A stretch of DNA of 64,000 nucleotides from Okapia johnstoni (GCA_024291935.2 CM044318.1:85017501-85081500); one strand, 5' to 3'. Counted from the first letter of the stretch, positions 1 to 12,181 are shown. Notes: generated by a model from the sequence alone, not told the origin. Numbers and translations are program-made.

Positions 1-430
1 TTCCAGGATATGTAGCAGCAGAGGCCAAAGTCTATAAATTTCTGACTTTGCGCCCTGCCCATTGTTCGCGTTTCCGTGTTTTTGATGACGGCTCTCTGCC
101 GGCCGGGAATTCTCTTTGATGGGATTTCAGGTTTCGACAGCAAAGCGTTGTTTACCTTTCTCGATTCTGGTCCCCACGTAAAGCGATACTTCACTAATTC
201 CCTCCCTGGAAAGCCCCCATCTTCTGGTTCACGTTCATCCGGACTCAAAGTAGGGACTTGACCACTTTTTCTCAAGTCTCACCGGTCCCACCAGGCGAAA
301 GCCGTCAGGACAGGACTTGTTGGCAGTTGGGGTGATGGTGAAAGACGACGCGGCAATGAGCCCCGTCTCCTGGCGGCGGGTCAGCTGCGAGGCCACCTGT
401 GCGTGTCCGGTCCCTAATTTCCCAGGACGC
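1..430. other. CpG-rich segment at the left edge (possible CpG island edge or exon)
   Basis: I counted about 27 CpG dinucleotides in these 430 bases, at roughly 50 percent GC. That is close to the number expected by chance, whereas most of the window is clearly CpG-depleted. No interspersed repeat is recognised here. A 65-codon frame on the minus strand (235-432) spans the densest part, but its translation is not recognised and no splice signals were confirmed. It could be the inner edge of a CpG island or a coding exon of a gene lying mostly to the left. It could also be a young GC-rich insertion that has not yet lost its CpGs. Confidence 0.4.
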
Positions 431-1619
431 ATCTCATCCAGATGAACTCACACGTGTGGTTCTTTGGGGCTGTTAGAGGCCGGAGTATCAGCAGCATTAA
501 GAGAAAATGGAGACGATCAGGAAAGACGCACGGGCCGAGCCTGCATCGCCTGGTGCCTTGCTTCTTGGGAAGCCAGTGATGGTCCCTGTCATCCCACTGC
601 AGAATGGGGTGGCCCTTCTCTTAGTAAATGTTGTTTCATGGGGATTTGAGCCAATTCCACGTGATTCTTTAATAACAGTCCTAACAGTAACGACCATAAA
701 GTCTCCATCATTCAGGCCTCCCACAACCACTACACATAACGCTGATGTCTACTAATGTCCAGAAGTGGCAGTTGGATACGAAGCTTCAAAATCAGTGCAA
801 AATAGATGGAGTAAGATACGCTTAGTTTGGGGCATCTGTTGATCTGTAGCGCCTCCTCACTGCCCAGCATCCTTTGAGCTCTCACAAGGGTCACAGGGCT
901 GCCTCCAGGGCTGTGTGCACACTGACCCACAGGCATGTGACACAGCCCTGATTTTTGGCTAACTACTAAATAGTTCCTATAGTGATAATGATGTAGCATG
1001 TGCATCTATTGGGAATATATAAAATTAGAGAGAATTTCTGTTTGCTTTGGTCCTCTTTCTAGAGTAATTACAATAACTGCCACTCATTCCTGTGCTGTTG
1101 CCCTGATTATTCTAGAGTCACCAGGATAACCTAGCTATTAACGTTTAGTCATGCTAAGGAACATACGGCAAAGTGACAACTTGTCATGTTGGCATTATCA
1201 ATGCTATAGAATCCTCACGCCGTGGATCCAATTTTCACAGTATTTCCGAGCACTTAACTTGAGCAGGTAAGGACACACAGTCCTTGAAGGCCACAGAGCG
1301 GTTTCTAAATTTGTTTCCCCTTTAATTGTGGCAAAAGCAAAATGTGATTCTGTTTGGTATTAATTTGATCATTTGCCCTCCAAAAAGTGCAGTTTGCTAA
1401 AGCCCATCAGGAAACTTCCCAAGAGTCTCCAAAGGAGGTGAGCTGATCATGGGCGGGAAGAGGGGTCACCACCGTCTCTTGCTCACGCGAAGGATTTTCA
1501 GTTTCTTAGGTCAACATCAGATCTGAACGTCACATCAGCTCTAGCACCTTCTGGGAAGAGTTCTGTAACAAGATGACTTTGAGAGAGGAAGTTCCAACTT
1601 GGGCAGAGAATGCCAGATA
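431..1619. other. Unique sequence, no gene seen
   Basis: No ruminant SINE or BovB is recognised and no convincing exon is visible. The stretch around 560-770 could be an old diverged repeat, but it is not assigned. Confidence 0.4.
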
Positions 1620-1702
1620 TCACAACACACACACATAAACACACATACACACACCAGCACACACACACATACACACATGCACACACTTACACACACACAA
1701 CT
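1620..1702. repeat. Imperfect (CA)n microsatellite
   Basis: A CA-rich tract broken by TA, GC and TT interruptions. The frames of about 60-85 codons overlapping it consist of repeated Thr-His or Cys-Val residues, which is a translation artefact of the tract. Confidence 0.9.
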
Positions 1703-2739
1703 TCTGGAGATGATGTTTAGAAACAAAACAGAGGCAACAAGGACATCAAAACTCGTTCTAACACCTGGAAGCACAAAAATATCCCCCCTGCTGTTCACTT
1801 TCCACTATTTGAGGCACAGACTTGCTTTCCTGGGTTTTGAGAAACGATGATTGTACATATTGTGCAAAGATGGGAAAGATATAAACAAAACAAGCTAGGA
1901 AAAGTTCTCAGTGAGAGCTGACAGGCTGTGCAGCTCTGCTGGAGAGAAACCGCAGAAGGAAGGGGCACAGGGCAGCCTGATATTAATACCTGCCTAAGTG
2001 AAGTCACTGCGGACGAGGCAACACCTTGGAGAGGCCCGTTTTCCTTGCCGCGCGTTCCCCTCTTGGCTGCAGTGAGTCTTCCTGATATGGCCTTGGCCCT
2101 GATGACTCAGGCGGCAGATCTGAGCAGGGAGGCAGACCCCCCGGCACCAGGCCGGAGCTGGCAGCCCCAGAGCAGATAGGCGGGCATGCTGGATATCCTC
2201 CCCACCGAGGGGGGGCCGCTGAGGATGGGCCACCGCCTCATGGGGGCAGCCGCAGGGAGGGCACAGCAGGGAGAGGGCAGCAGGGGCCGGAGGAGCCCTG
2301 CAGTGTCTCCAGCTTCCCCAGCACAGCCGACAAGCACCACGGCTCCTTGCCCGTCCAATATCCCGCCAGGGCCAGCCAGGGCAGGGACTCGAAAGAGCAG
2401 GCAGCTGGGCCGTGGTGTGCATCTCGTGGGAACCAAGGACAAGGAGGGGGGATGGCAGAGAGGAAGCACGATGTCACGGAGCGATTACCTCCAATTAAAA
2501 AAAAACAATAAGTTTGTAGCTAGGAATTCTCTGTAAAAGAATAAATAAAAGCATATCTGGTAAAAAAAAATAAATAAAGGGAATAAAGAGAGCGACCACC
2601 ACGTGAGGCTAGGAGGACCCCCAGGTCAAACAATGCGACACCCTAATACGTGGGTGACTGGTTGTCTTCTGTGAATGGAGATGGTTTCTCGGAGCGCTTT
2701 TAGGCTCTACTTACAGACATGCTGAGCAGAAATTACAGA
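1703..2739. other. Unique GC-rich sequence ending in an A-rich patch
   Basis: GC-rich sequence without recognised repeats up to about 2,480. An A-rich stretch with several AATAAA-like words follows (2,490-2,580). The A-rich part resembles a decayed poly(A) tail, but no retroelement body was recognised upstream, so it is left unassigned. Frames on both strands overlap at 2,107-2,536 and none looks like a real gene. Confidence 0.4.
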
Positions 2740-3480
2740 GGTCCCCTATGCTCTCTCATCCCAGCTCCCCAGCTTCCAATGATCCAGTGTTTATTCATTA
2801 TTATTCACCACAGTCCATAGCTTACATTAGAGTCACTCGGTGCTGTGCCTTCTATTCAGTTCAGTTCAGTCGCTCAGTCGTGTCCGACTCTGCGACCCCA
2901 TGAACCACAGCACGCCAGGCCTCCCTGTCCATCACCAACTCGCAGAGCTTGCTCAAACCCATGTCCATCGAGTCGATGATGCCATCCAACCATCTCATCC
3001 TCTGTTGTCCCCTTCTCCTCCTGCCCCCAATCTTTCCCAGCCATCAGGGTCTTTTCCAATGAGTCAGTTCTTCACATCAGGTGGCCAAAGTATTGGAGTT
3101 TCAGCTTCAACATCAGTGCTTCCAATGAACACCCAGGACTGATCTCCTTTAGGATGGACTGGTTGGATCCTCTTGCAGTCCAAGGGACTCTCAAGAGTCT
3201 TCTCCAACACCACAGTTCAAAAGCGTCAATACTTCGGCGTTCACCTTTCTTCACCGTCCAACTCTCACATCCATACATGACCACTGGAAAAACCATAGCA
3301 TTGACTAGACGGACCTTTGTTGGCAGAGTAATGTCCCTGCGTTTCTGTGGGTTTGGATGAACGCCTTATACCACGCATCTACCGTTAGAGTCCTACAGCA
3401 CGGCCCTAAGAGCCCCTGGGCCGCCTCCTCAGCCCTCCCCCCACCCCCAGGCACTAGCAAGCACTGATGACAACTGATAA
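2740..3480 (-). mobile_element. Old L1 3' UTR fragment, split by BovB
   Basis: The flanks of the BovB copy at 2,856-3,342 rejoin into the familiar mammalian L1 3' end read in antisense: the left part runs to the 'ttcta' before BovB and the right part resumes with 'gtgggtttgg'. This is an old, diverged L1 tail on the minus strand that served as target for a later BovB insertion. The outer boundaries are approximate. Confidence 0.6.
2856..3342 (-). mobile_element. BovB LINE 3' fragment
   Basis: It starts with the repeated CAGTT units and the CTCAGTCGTGTCCGACTC block that form the BovB 3' end. It then follows the BovB consensus through the C-terminal part of its single ORF in antisense. It is 5'-truncated at about 490 bp. 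Short matching bases at both edges (near 'ttctat' and 'ttctgt') may be a decayed target-site duplication in the host L1. Confidence 0.9.
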
Positions 3481-3519
3481 CTGATGATAACCTATCTAAG
3501 TATTTATCACGTACCCAGG

Positions 3520-3690
3520 ATGTTTCAAGACCGACACATCAGTTTACTCAATCTCACACCAGCCTAGGAGGAAGTGATTATTCCAGTCTTCATCTCACAG
3601 GTGAGGATGAAGCACAGAGAGGGTGTGACTCACCCAAAGTCACACAGCTGGCGAATGGATGAAATGAGACCCCCATCCAGCCTGAGTAGG
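3520..3690 (-). mobile_element. MIR SINE fragment
   Basis: The stretch with 'acagaggtgaggatgaag'-like spacing followed by 'caaagtcacacagctgg' matches the antisense MIR core, where 'aaggtcacacagctag' is diagnostic. It is an ancient, diverged mammalian SINE. Confidence 0.65.
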
Positions 3691-3914
3691 AGCAGGCGAG
3701 TGTTCAACTGCGTGCCCTGTCTGAGTATGAAACCAGACAGGAAAGCAACTGTCTCTACTATCCTGTGCTGGCTACTAAAAGTTTAATATGTCAGGTTAAA
3801 AAATTTGTGCTAGCTCTTTACCAGGTGGATCACAAATAATGATGCCTCACCCATCAGCTGCTTCTCTGGTGACACAGACTCAGTGCTATAGAATCTCAAA
3901 ATCAGCAAACATCG

Positions 3915-4010
3915 GCTGACCACCTGCTATGTGCTGGACCCCTCCCAGCATCTGACCAGAATTGTCTTAGAGCAACCCCCAGAAGGAGGTGCTAGCATCC
4001 ACCCCCACCC
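3915..4010 (-). mobile_element. Possible MIR 3' fragment
   Basis: 'ccacctgctatgtgctgga' resembles the antisense MIR 3' segment (consensus like 'cctactatgtgccaggcac'), followed by a diverged 'aacccccagaaggaggt'. The similarity is modest. Confidence 0.4.
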
Positions 4011-6190
4011 CGCCATGGACCCATGGGAGAGGACTGGCTGTGGAACACTTTGGGGATTTGCCGAATCTGAACGGACGGTCGATGGAGAGCTAGAGGTGCA
4101 CGTGCCCTGCTCTGACCACTTTACTCTATTAGTCTGGACGGAATTGCCTGGACGTGGTTCCCATTCGGGCAGGACACTCACTATCTCTGGGCCAAAGGTT
4201 TCTATGGGTGCTTCCAACCTGAGACCTCTCCAAATCTGCAGTTTCAAAGTCCCCATGTGCATAAGACATGTGTGTTAAATCAATCCATTTCAAAAGCTGG
4301 AGATGTTGGTTCTTCTCCAGGAAGAAAAAAAAGCCTTGGGTGTGACCTGGGCCAGGAAGACAGCCCTCACAGGGGCTCCTACGGCCATCAGCCTGGCCTG
4401 CCTACAGGCTTCCCAGGGCTGCCCAAAGTGCTACGGGAAGGCCAGGTGGGAGGGGATGCCAGCCAGGCAGGGAGACAGGCCAGGACACCCGGGCCATCTC
4501 CACCCACCCCCTGACTGGGGTCTTCGTGATGTCGGCCCCAGCAGGTCCCAGGCCCCTTGCATCCTGCCCCTGCTATCGGGAGAGAGGCTGACCCAGCCTG
4601 AGCCTCCTCGAGGGACGCCACCTGGTATGTCCAGCAGACAGGGCTGGTCCGGCCATGCTCACGCGGTGGAAATGGTTGTGGAGGAAGCCTCGGTCCTTAC
4701 CCGTGTGCCGCGGATAAGAAAGAGCCAGAACGTGAGAATTCCTCTCGGGGGCCGTCTGGTCAACAACTGGGATGGAGAGCAGTGGGTCCTGGGTTCACCA
4801 GGTGAGGAGGGCAACAGGTTGGTACTGCTTCCCCAGGTAATTTCCTCCCCTTCGATGAGGGCTCCGTCGGCCTGTTTGTAAAAGGTCCAGATTCTCCTTT
4901 AGGAGGACAGAGAGCCCCGCTGCCCACAAGGCGGGTGAGGGGAGCTCACACAGTCCCTCCCAGGCCCGTCCTCTCAGCGGGACCTGCAGCAGAGGCTGCC
5001 GCCTGCTTATTTCTGAGACCACACAGCCGTCACGCGCCTCGGCTACAGGAATTAACCTGCTTCCAAGGCCAATCGATCCACATCCCCTCACCTGCTCCCC
5101 ACCTGGTCTGGTCCTCCTCACTCCCCCAGTCCTGACAAAGCCTTTCAGATCTCAAATCAGACGCATTGATCGAGCACTCTCCCGTCCGACCTCCTTGGCC
5201 ATCAGAAAACTCATTTTGCCCTAGTCTTTGCACGTTCTCATTTTGACCCCTCCCTTAGTGATGGCAGCAACAGCCCCAGGCAAACCTCAGCACATCCCCG
5301 AGGGGGGCAAGGGGGCAGTCCTCTGGCACCCAGGCAGTCCAGGCCAACTGGACTGGGACCAGGGTCAAGGGGAGGATGGCTCAGGAGGCAGGCATGATCA
5401 GGAAGGTACTCCTAAGCCCTTCTCAACAGGGTCAGTGAGCAGGAAAAGGAATGGGCGTCAGGTGGGTGTCCTGGCCAGCTTCTGCTCAGCATTGACTGAG
5501 AACATACTTTCACCAAGTACTGACCTGGCTGCTGATCGTCTGAGGGTGACAAGCCCCGGGAGCGCCTGAGGAGCCAGGATGTGGTGATTCCTGCAGTGAT
5601 AGATGGAGCTCAGAGTGCCAACCTGGAGGCCGCTCCTCCCTCTTTGGGTGGCCCCTCGCCACGTGCTCCGGCTTGGCCAACAGGGCTTAGCCACCTTGTA
5701 GCTTGTTCTATAAGCTACCCACTGGCAGAACAAGGCGGTTGGAGGGACAGAAAGGTTTGCTGGTCAAGAAGCTTTTCAACGTGCTGTCAGGCACAGTTCA
5801 AGGGCTACTGAGTGCAAGGCTAAAGCCTCTGGGGGATCGCCAAGGCCGGTGGGTGGACCACAGGCCACGAGACCCACATCTCCAGAGGACAGACCCAAGG
5901 TGTGCACAGCGCCTCACCAGATCAGGCACCTTGGAGTTAGACCCCGCCCCTCCAGCTGGCATGGGCTGCCCTTCAGACTGCCCGCCCCTCTGCTTGTCCT
6001 CCTCAGTGCCAGCTCCCCAGCAGAAAGCCCTCCCCAGCTCTGTCTAAAGGCAGATTTCCAGAGCTTCTGGTCGAGACCCTCCATCCCAGGCCCTCTAAGA
6101 AAGGCCCAGCTGCCCTCAGGCCCTGGGACCAAGCCCACACAAGTCTGTTATAACCCCCTCAAGGGCTTAATGGCTTTTAATTGGATGGAA
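4011..6190. other. Unique GC-rich sequence, no gene supported
   Basis: No recognised ruminant repeat. The longest frame here (4,303-4,881, 192 codons) has no recognisable domain and is overlapped by similar frames on both strands, as expected by chance in GC-rich DNA. Confidence 0.4.
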
Positions 6191-6194
6191 AAAT

Positions 6195-6290
6195 GAAATG
6201 GTGCAGCCTCTTAATCTTCTGTTTCCTTATCTGTAACCTGAAGATCCCATTACCACCTACTTCGAAGAACTGCTATGACAGCTAATTCTA
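6195..6290 (+). mobile_element. MIR SINE fragment
   Basis: 'tgtttccttatctgtaacct' followed by a 'ccattaccacctacttcg' block matches the sense MIR region that reads 'tttcctcatctgtaaaatg ... tacctacctca'. It is diverged and truncated. Confidence 0.6.
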
Positions 6291-7065
6291 GGACTGCCAG
6301 GAAATACAGGGCGTGCAGCTGAAGACAGACTTTCAGATACACAGAGTGAGCTCTTTAAGATGAGTAGGCTCCAAATACTGTGTGGGACCTACTTATACTT
6401 AAAAAAAAAAATTTTGTTTATCTGAAATTCAATTTAACTGGGCCTGCTGTATTTTTATTCACTAACTCTGGGGCTAATTAAAGGTGCCTGGCATGTGAGT
6501 AGTCCAGAGGTGGTCAGTCATGGTAATATTTGAGCACAGGTCAGTCTGATCCTGGACTAGGAGTTTCTGGAGAGAAGAAGCCTCTTATTTTCATCTCTGA
6601 CTCCTCAGTGCCCGAGTCAGTAGCTGGAATGTGGTTAATGTCAGCTGGTTTTGAATCAAGAGGTAGATGTGAAATCAGTGCTTTTCTGAAGGATGACAGT
6701 ACATAGAGGCGACTTGTTACCAGTAAAACCCTCCCTTCCTTTCAGTCTTCAGCTGCCTGCAACGTGAATGGTTAGTTTAATTAGGACTAATTCGTTAAAT
6801 ATTTGGGGTGCTGCTCCCCACCCCCACCCCCGGACCTGGGCTGGAGTTCTCATCATCTCTGGGGATAAAGAGGTGACTGGAAGCAGCCTTGTGCCAGGGG
6901 AACACGGGCCCCGCACACGGTGGGGAGGTGGCAGTGTGCTCTGTGGTGGGGATTAGAAGGGTCAGCGAGGGTTGGGTGGGTCTGCCCAGCTGAGGAAAGG
7001 GCTTGAGCCATAGCACAAACCAGGGGAAGAAAGGGTGAGCCCTGGGAGGAAGAGCAACTGGGGTG
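6291..7065. other. Unique sequence, no gene seen
   Basis: Mixed composition, with a possible faint L2 3'-end similarity near 6,585-6,650 that is too diverged to assign. Nothing else is recognised. Confidence 0.35.
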
Positions 7066-7498
7066 GGTATTAACTTCCTGTGACTGCTGTAACAAATGTC
7101 CCCAAATAGGGGGGTGCTTAAGGAAGCCTAAATTATTCTCTTGTGGTTCTGGAAGTGGGAAGTCTGAAATCCAAGTACCAGCAGGGCTGTGCTCCCTCCA
7201 AGACTGTGGTGGAGAACCCCTCTTTGCCCTTCCAGGTCTGTGGCTGCCAGCTCTCCATCGCTTGTGGCCCCATCACCCGGCCCCTCCATCCTCCGGTGGT
7301 CTGGCACCTCCTCCTCAGGTTGCTCTTAACAGGACAGCAGTGCTGGGCTATGGAATCCACCCTAAATCCAGGCGATCTCATCTCAAGATCCTTGATTTAA
7401 TCACATCAGGAACGACCCGTTTTTCCAAATGAGGTCACATTCAGAGGCCTCTGAGTCAAGGTGTGGACCCTGTTTCTGAGGCCGCCATTCATCCACCA
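7066..7498 (-). mobile_element. MaLR-type LTR remnant (MLT1-like)
   Basis: The order of blocks matches an MLT1-type LTR read in antisense: 'actgctgtaacaaatg', then 'gttctggaagtgggaagtct', then 'ctcaagatccttgatttaat' and 'aaatgaggtcacattcag'. This is a solitary, non-coding LTR of an ancient mammalian retroelement (ERVL-MaLR class). The subfamily is not assigned. Confidence 0.7.
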
Positions 7499-9895
7499 GC
7501 ACAGGGTCGAGTCGGGAATGGCAGGCAGAGCCAGACCATGAAGATTCTCTGCTCAAAGCTGAGGAGTATGGGGTTGATGCTCCAGCCTCGGGAGCTCCTG
7601 AAAGTTTCCGCCTGGAAGCGATTTGCTCAGAATTATACTCTGAGAAGTAGGCTCTGGAGCTAGACTAGAGGGACCTGGCAGAGACTGGCCGAGAAGGGTG
7701 TGCAGAGGTCAGGGCTCCAGAGACTCCGTCCTCCTCTCCTGGGGCCACCTACAGCCCGTCCACCTGCTTCCCGACCCACACGGCTCCTTGAAGGCTGCTC
7801 AGTCCTCCTCCTAAGACAGGAGAGTGAGGCTTGCCATCCAAGACAAGCTCCACAGCTTTTGTCTCTGCTTTTATCAGGAAGGGAGGCAGAGCTCAAAACC
7901 ATGGAAGCCATAAATCCCTGTGTTGCCCGCATGAAAGGAACCCTCCCCCAACCCTAACCCTAACCGGCGCCTGGAAGGAGCCAGGGGAAGCCGAGATGCA
8001 TCTTTGAAAGAAAAGTCAGCCAGATTGGTCTAGATGTGCTCAGGGTGTCTCAGGTCCCCTTCCCCTGGAATCACTCATCACAAAGCAGCAAGAGGCGCCC
8101 ACAGGGAATGACACAGCCACGGTCACACAGGGGGTGTGATCTGCTTTGCCAGGATTAGACGCTGCCTGGAATGGTCTCTCCACCTCCCCCCAACCCACTC
8201 CCTAGAGATGCCTCCTCTCCTCAGAGCATCCCTCAAACCTCATGAATGTAATATTTTAGGATGATTGATGTGTAGACACTTGGAGAGGAAGGCAGGGTGC
8301 CCAGCCCTCCCAGTAGTCCGGGGAAGCTTCTCCAACCAGTGATGCAGCCGCAGGAGGAAACTCCACTCCAGGAGAGGAGAACCTGGCCTTGCTCCCCGCT
8401 GGGTCCAGGGCCTTGGGGAAGGCGGGGGACCCCGAAATGGCCTAAGTGACCACAAGCCAGCACACTTGTCATCCCAAGAGGCTGAGGCCACCTGTCCTAC
8501 CCGTGTCCCACCTGGGCTCTGAGGATGGCGCCTGTTTTCAAGGCCCGAGCCACACAGGTGCTGCTGGAGCATGACTCTCATTAGGACAGCTGCATCACGC
8601 AGGGCAGTGCTAATTGGATGCAGTTGGAAGCTCAGGAGGGGAAGTGCAGACCGTCCCTGACCTGTTCCAGGGACCGTGATGCCCCCGCCCACACGCCAGT
8701 CGAGGCTTCTCGCCGCACACCTGCCCCTTCTCCAGGTTGTAGATGCCAGGCCATTTTTTTCCTCTAATCAACTATTACATCTGAAACAGCTGAGAAGGAT
8801 GCAGAGCCTGTTTGGCTGGAATTCCGAGCAGGGAAGAAAACATTGCAGCTCTTGTTTCAGAGGGAGTTCCCTCATTAGTAAGTCACACGTCGCTTCCCTC
8901 CAGGGGAGACCTGAAACCGTTTGCTCAGAGTAACCTTGGGACTTGCGCCCAGACTGCATCCTGGAGGCACCTGCCTCTGTGTCACCTCCAGCAGCTGGGA
9001 TACAGGGTCGTGTGGCAGCCACGGAGTGACGTCTTGGGCATGTTTACAGAAGGGATGCTTCCTGGAGTCGTTCTACCCACCGCACACCTAGAAACTGCAG
9101 ACACGGGAGAACCCACAGCTCTAGGCGGTGATGGGAGTGAGGGCATGGTATGTGTGTGTATATGTGAGGCGTGCCAACAACTGTGTGCACGTGTGTGCCC
9201 AAGATGCACAGCGATGGTGTGCACGTGACCGTGTGTGCAGTTGTGTACACATGTGCAGTACACGTCTAGCCATTCATTCATGGCTGTATGTGCACACGTG
9301 TGCATGTGTGAGCACGAGGTCTGCAGATGTGCACAAGGGTGTTTCTAGAGAAATGCCCCAGGACACAGTCTCGTAAAGGCATGGGCAGGAAGTTTACTGA
9401 CCCCAGCCTAGAAGTCTGAATCCGCAAGGCTGGGCTTCAGAAAAACAAAGGTGCTGAGAGCAAGTGCTGCACCTGAGCTGCTTTGTGGCTGTGGAGAGGA
9501 TGAAGGTTCTAGAAATTCTTAGTGAGCAACTTTCAATAACCACCCAGGGAGACACCTGCAGAGGCCGACCGGAAGTAGGGGAAAGAAGCGAGGGAAGCTT
9601 TCTTCCAGAGAAACGGGCCGGGGCCAGAGTGACAGAGGCAAAGCTGCACCTCTGTGGCCTCAGGAGACAACTGCAACTTCTTGGCCTAAATGTGCTCTCT
9701 GACCATGTCCACTTGAATCCTGTGGGCTCCCACCCAAATCCCCGGATTATCTGGAAGCCCTCCAAGTGGGCAGTGTGATGCTGTCCATGGAGAGGGAGCC
9801 CTGGGTCCCTAAGCCTCCACCTGGGCTCCTGATACTCTGACCTTGACTCATTACCCGGTGCATGAAGCCCGCAAACTATTTTCTAATAAAGTGTT
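7499..9895. other. Unique sequence with a TG-rich tract
   Basis: No ruminant SINE or LINE recognised. A degenerate TG/CA-rich tract lies at about 9,147-9,315. A very short telomere-like run (two and a half CCCTAA units) sits at 7,950-7,965. Frames of up to 150 codons occur, with no recognisable domain. Confidence 0.4.
9147..9315. repeat. Degenerate TG-rich low-complexity tract
   Basis: Repeated 'gtgtgtg', 'gtgtgcacgtg' and 'acacatgtgc' words give an alternating purine-pyrimidine composition without long perfect runs. Confidence 0.6.
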
Positions 9896-9904
9896 GAATG
9901 AATT

Positions 9905-10116
9905 TTGGGCTTCCCTGTAGGCTCAGTGATAAAGAGTCCTCCTGCAATGCAGGAGATGCAAGTTGGATTCCTGGGTCAGAAAGATCCTCTGGAGAAGAAA
10001 ATGGCAACCCACTCCAGTATTCTTACCTGGGAAATCCCATGGAGAGAGGAGCCTGGAGAGCTATAGTCCGTGGGGTCGCAAAGAGTCAGACATGATTTAG
10101 CAACTAAACGACAACA
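9905..10116 (+). mobile_element. Bov-tA SINE
   Basis: A full-length ruminant tRNA-derived SINE: the 'gggcttccct' tRNA-like head, 'tgcaatgcaggagatg', then the Bov-A body ending 'aaagagtcagacatg'. It is bounded by a 9-bp direct repeat 'gaatgaatt' (9,896-9,904 and 10,117-10,125), read as the target-site duplication. Confidence 0.93.
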
Positions 10117-10125
10117 GAATGAATT

Positions 10126-11390
10126 CCATGTTATTCCTAAAGTCATGAGCTCATCACAGGAAACTGAAGGACAAGTGGTGGCCCCCAGACTGAGTGTGTC
10201 CTTGGTCCTTCACGGGCCCTGAGTGCAGGAGGCATCCCCCAGTCAGAGGCCGTCTCTGTGGGGACCTGGGTGTCAGGTACAATCTCCCGGGCAGGTCCGG
10301 GTCTCAGCATCACCGCAGGGGCCGTTGGATGTGCCAATGGGAGGAAATGATTTCCTCCAGCTCCCTTTCCTGGTGAACCTGATCTGGATGTTCAGATTTA
10401 TTAACTGTTTCGAGGATTGCAGTGCCAGCAAATAGACTGACACTGTGGTCCATCTAAGGGTCTCAGTCTTAGACCTAGGGGTCCCAGGAAAGGACTAACA
10501 CCATCTTCCATTCTATGAAGGGGTGGAAAGTACCCAACATCTATTTCTGTAAGTTCAGAACAATGTTTTGATGCTTCTCATTCAAAGTAGTCAAGAGCTA
10601 GTCTGACAGAAGTCAGGTCCATCCTGTTGGAATCTAAATACGGTTTCTCACTGTCCCAGCTGGGGTCACAGAACAGGAAGGAAAGTGAGTTTGGTTGTCA
10701 GGTGAGATCCCGGGTGGGGAGGACACAGGCTGAACCTGAGTGAGAACAGGGCTTAACATGCTAGAGCTTCTGAGCATGGGCCTTCCTCAACAGCTTCTTT
10801 TGGGACCAGAGCACCTGTACCCTGCTGGGACCCAGTCCTAGACAGCACACGCTCAACCCCACAGCCCCAGCTGATACGTGATGAGAGATTCTGCAGAAAC
10901 GGACACAAGAGGCCTGCCTGACTCCCTCCGAGAGTTCATCATCTAGAAAAGCCCCTACGTCTGCCCAGGGCCTCCCTGCTATTTCAGGGGAAGAGAAATG
11001 CTGGTGCCTGCTCCTGTTTCATCTTCAGGAAGTGACTCTCCTGTCCAGGTGGTGACCCTGAGGTCCCCTAGGGATGACCCCAGCCCCCGGACAACAGACC
11101 CACAAGGAAGAGGGTAGAAGTGCTAAGGCAGCTGGCGGTGGGCAAGAAGATGCTTCCCGGAAACTCCAAGGAGGCGGGCCGAACAACTGGGACTCAGAAG
11201 GCTCTGCTACCCTGAAAATTACAAATAGAAAAAATCTACTGTACCTCAAATTCCTCCACTTAAGATATCTATTCATGCTGACAAGCTGTGCTAGCATATA
11301 TGCAAATAACCTCAAGAAGAGGAAGGAGAACGAAACACTCCCATCCCAGAACAACTGTTTGATCAGACTGCTTCCCCCGCTTCCTGGAAG
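10126..11390. other. Unique sequence, no gene seen
   Basis: No recognised repeat and no convincing coding frame. Confidence 0.4.
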
Positions 11391-11609
11391 TATGGGCTCA
11401 GTCACCCAGTCTCGCCCAACTCTTTGCAACTCTATGGACTGTAGCCTGCCAGTCTCCTCTGTCCATGGGATTTCCCAGGAAGGAATACCGAAGTAGGTTG
11501 CCATTTCCTCCTCCAGGGGAATCTTCCGGACGCAAGGATGGAACCCGCGTCTCTGTGGTTCCTGCACAGCAGGTGGATTCTTTACCCCCTGAGCCATCAG
11601 GGAAGCCAT
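11391..11609 (-). mobile_element. Bov-tA SINE
   Basis: Antisense full-length copy: the Bov-A body at the left ('ctatggactgtagcctgcca') and the tRNA-like head at the right ('gagccatcagggaagcc'). Moderately diverged; no clear target-site duplication. Confidence 0.9.
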
Positions 11610-11670
11610 GATCTACCCACTCAGCCTTTTCGAAAATGCTCCCTGCCAAGTCCTCAATGCAGGAGATGCT

Positions 11671-12010
11671 CCCGATGCGACTCGGCACTGCGCAGGGGTG
11701 GCTCCTTTGCGGAGACTCCCCAGGCGCGTGAGAGAAGGGAGCGCCTTTCCTCGGGATATCGCTGAGCCTTCTGAACATTGCTCACCTGGAGTCTCTCCTC
11801 CTTCCTGACTCACAACCCTCTTTGCCATTAGACCTGTTTCTGCGGCCTGGGAAGTGCAGCGAGGAAGGAAGGGCATTCACCTCTGAGTTCCGTTCAGGCC
11901 GAGCCTCCTGTGCCAACTGGGGCCCCAGGAGGGAGAGAGGCTGAGGGGTGGTCCAGGACCCCAGAGAGAACCGTGAGGGGCGGTAGGCTTCTAAGTAGCT
12001 TCTCGGGCCA
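11671..12010. other. Moderately CpG-rich unique segment
   Basis: About ten CpGs fall within 11,671-11,770, with further clusters near 11,898-12,020. The rest of the flanking DNA is CpG-poor. No promoter, exon or repeat is recognised. It could be a small unmethylated element or simply young GC-rich sequence. Confidence 0.3.
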
Positions 12011-12153
12011 TCCCGCGGCTTTGTCTGCTAGGGTTTTCAGAGGGGAGGACAGACTTCCTCCCTGTGGCTCCAGGGCTGCCCATCCATCTGAGAACCTCCT
12101 CACCACTCAGAATCTGTGCTTTGTCGTATTCAGCACCAGAGGAGCCCCTAGGT

Positions 12154-12181
12154 CACACACACATACACACACACACACACC
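12154..12181. repeat. (CA)n microsatellite
   Basis: CA dinucleotides with a single TA interruption. Confidence 0.9.

Noticed and set aside
1620..1702. Regularly spaced short repeats as a possible array of functional units
   Set aside because: Simple CA microsatellite with interruptions; no unit-plus-spacer structure.
4303..4881. 192-codon plus-strand frame in GC-rich DNA
   Set aside because: No recognisable domain, no splice or promoter context, and overlapping frames on both strands.
7950..7965. Telomere-like CCCTAA run
   Set aside because: Only two and a half units, too short to call an interstitial telomeric repeat.
9905..10116. Possible tRNA gene because of A- and B-box-like sequences
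   Set aside because: The match is the tRNA-derived head of Bov-tA. It cannot form a full tRNA and recurs throughout the window.
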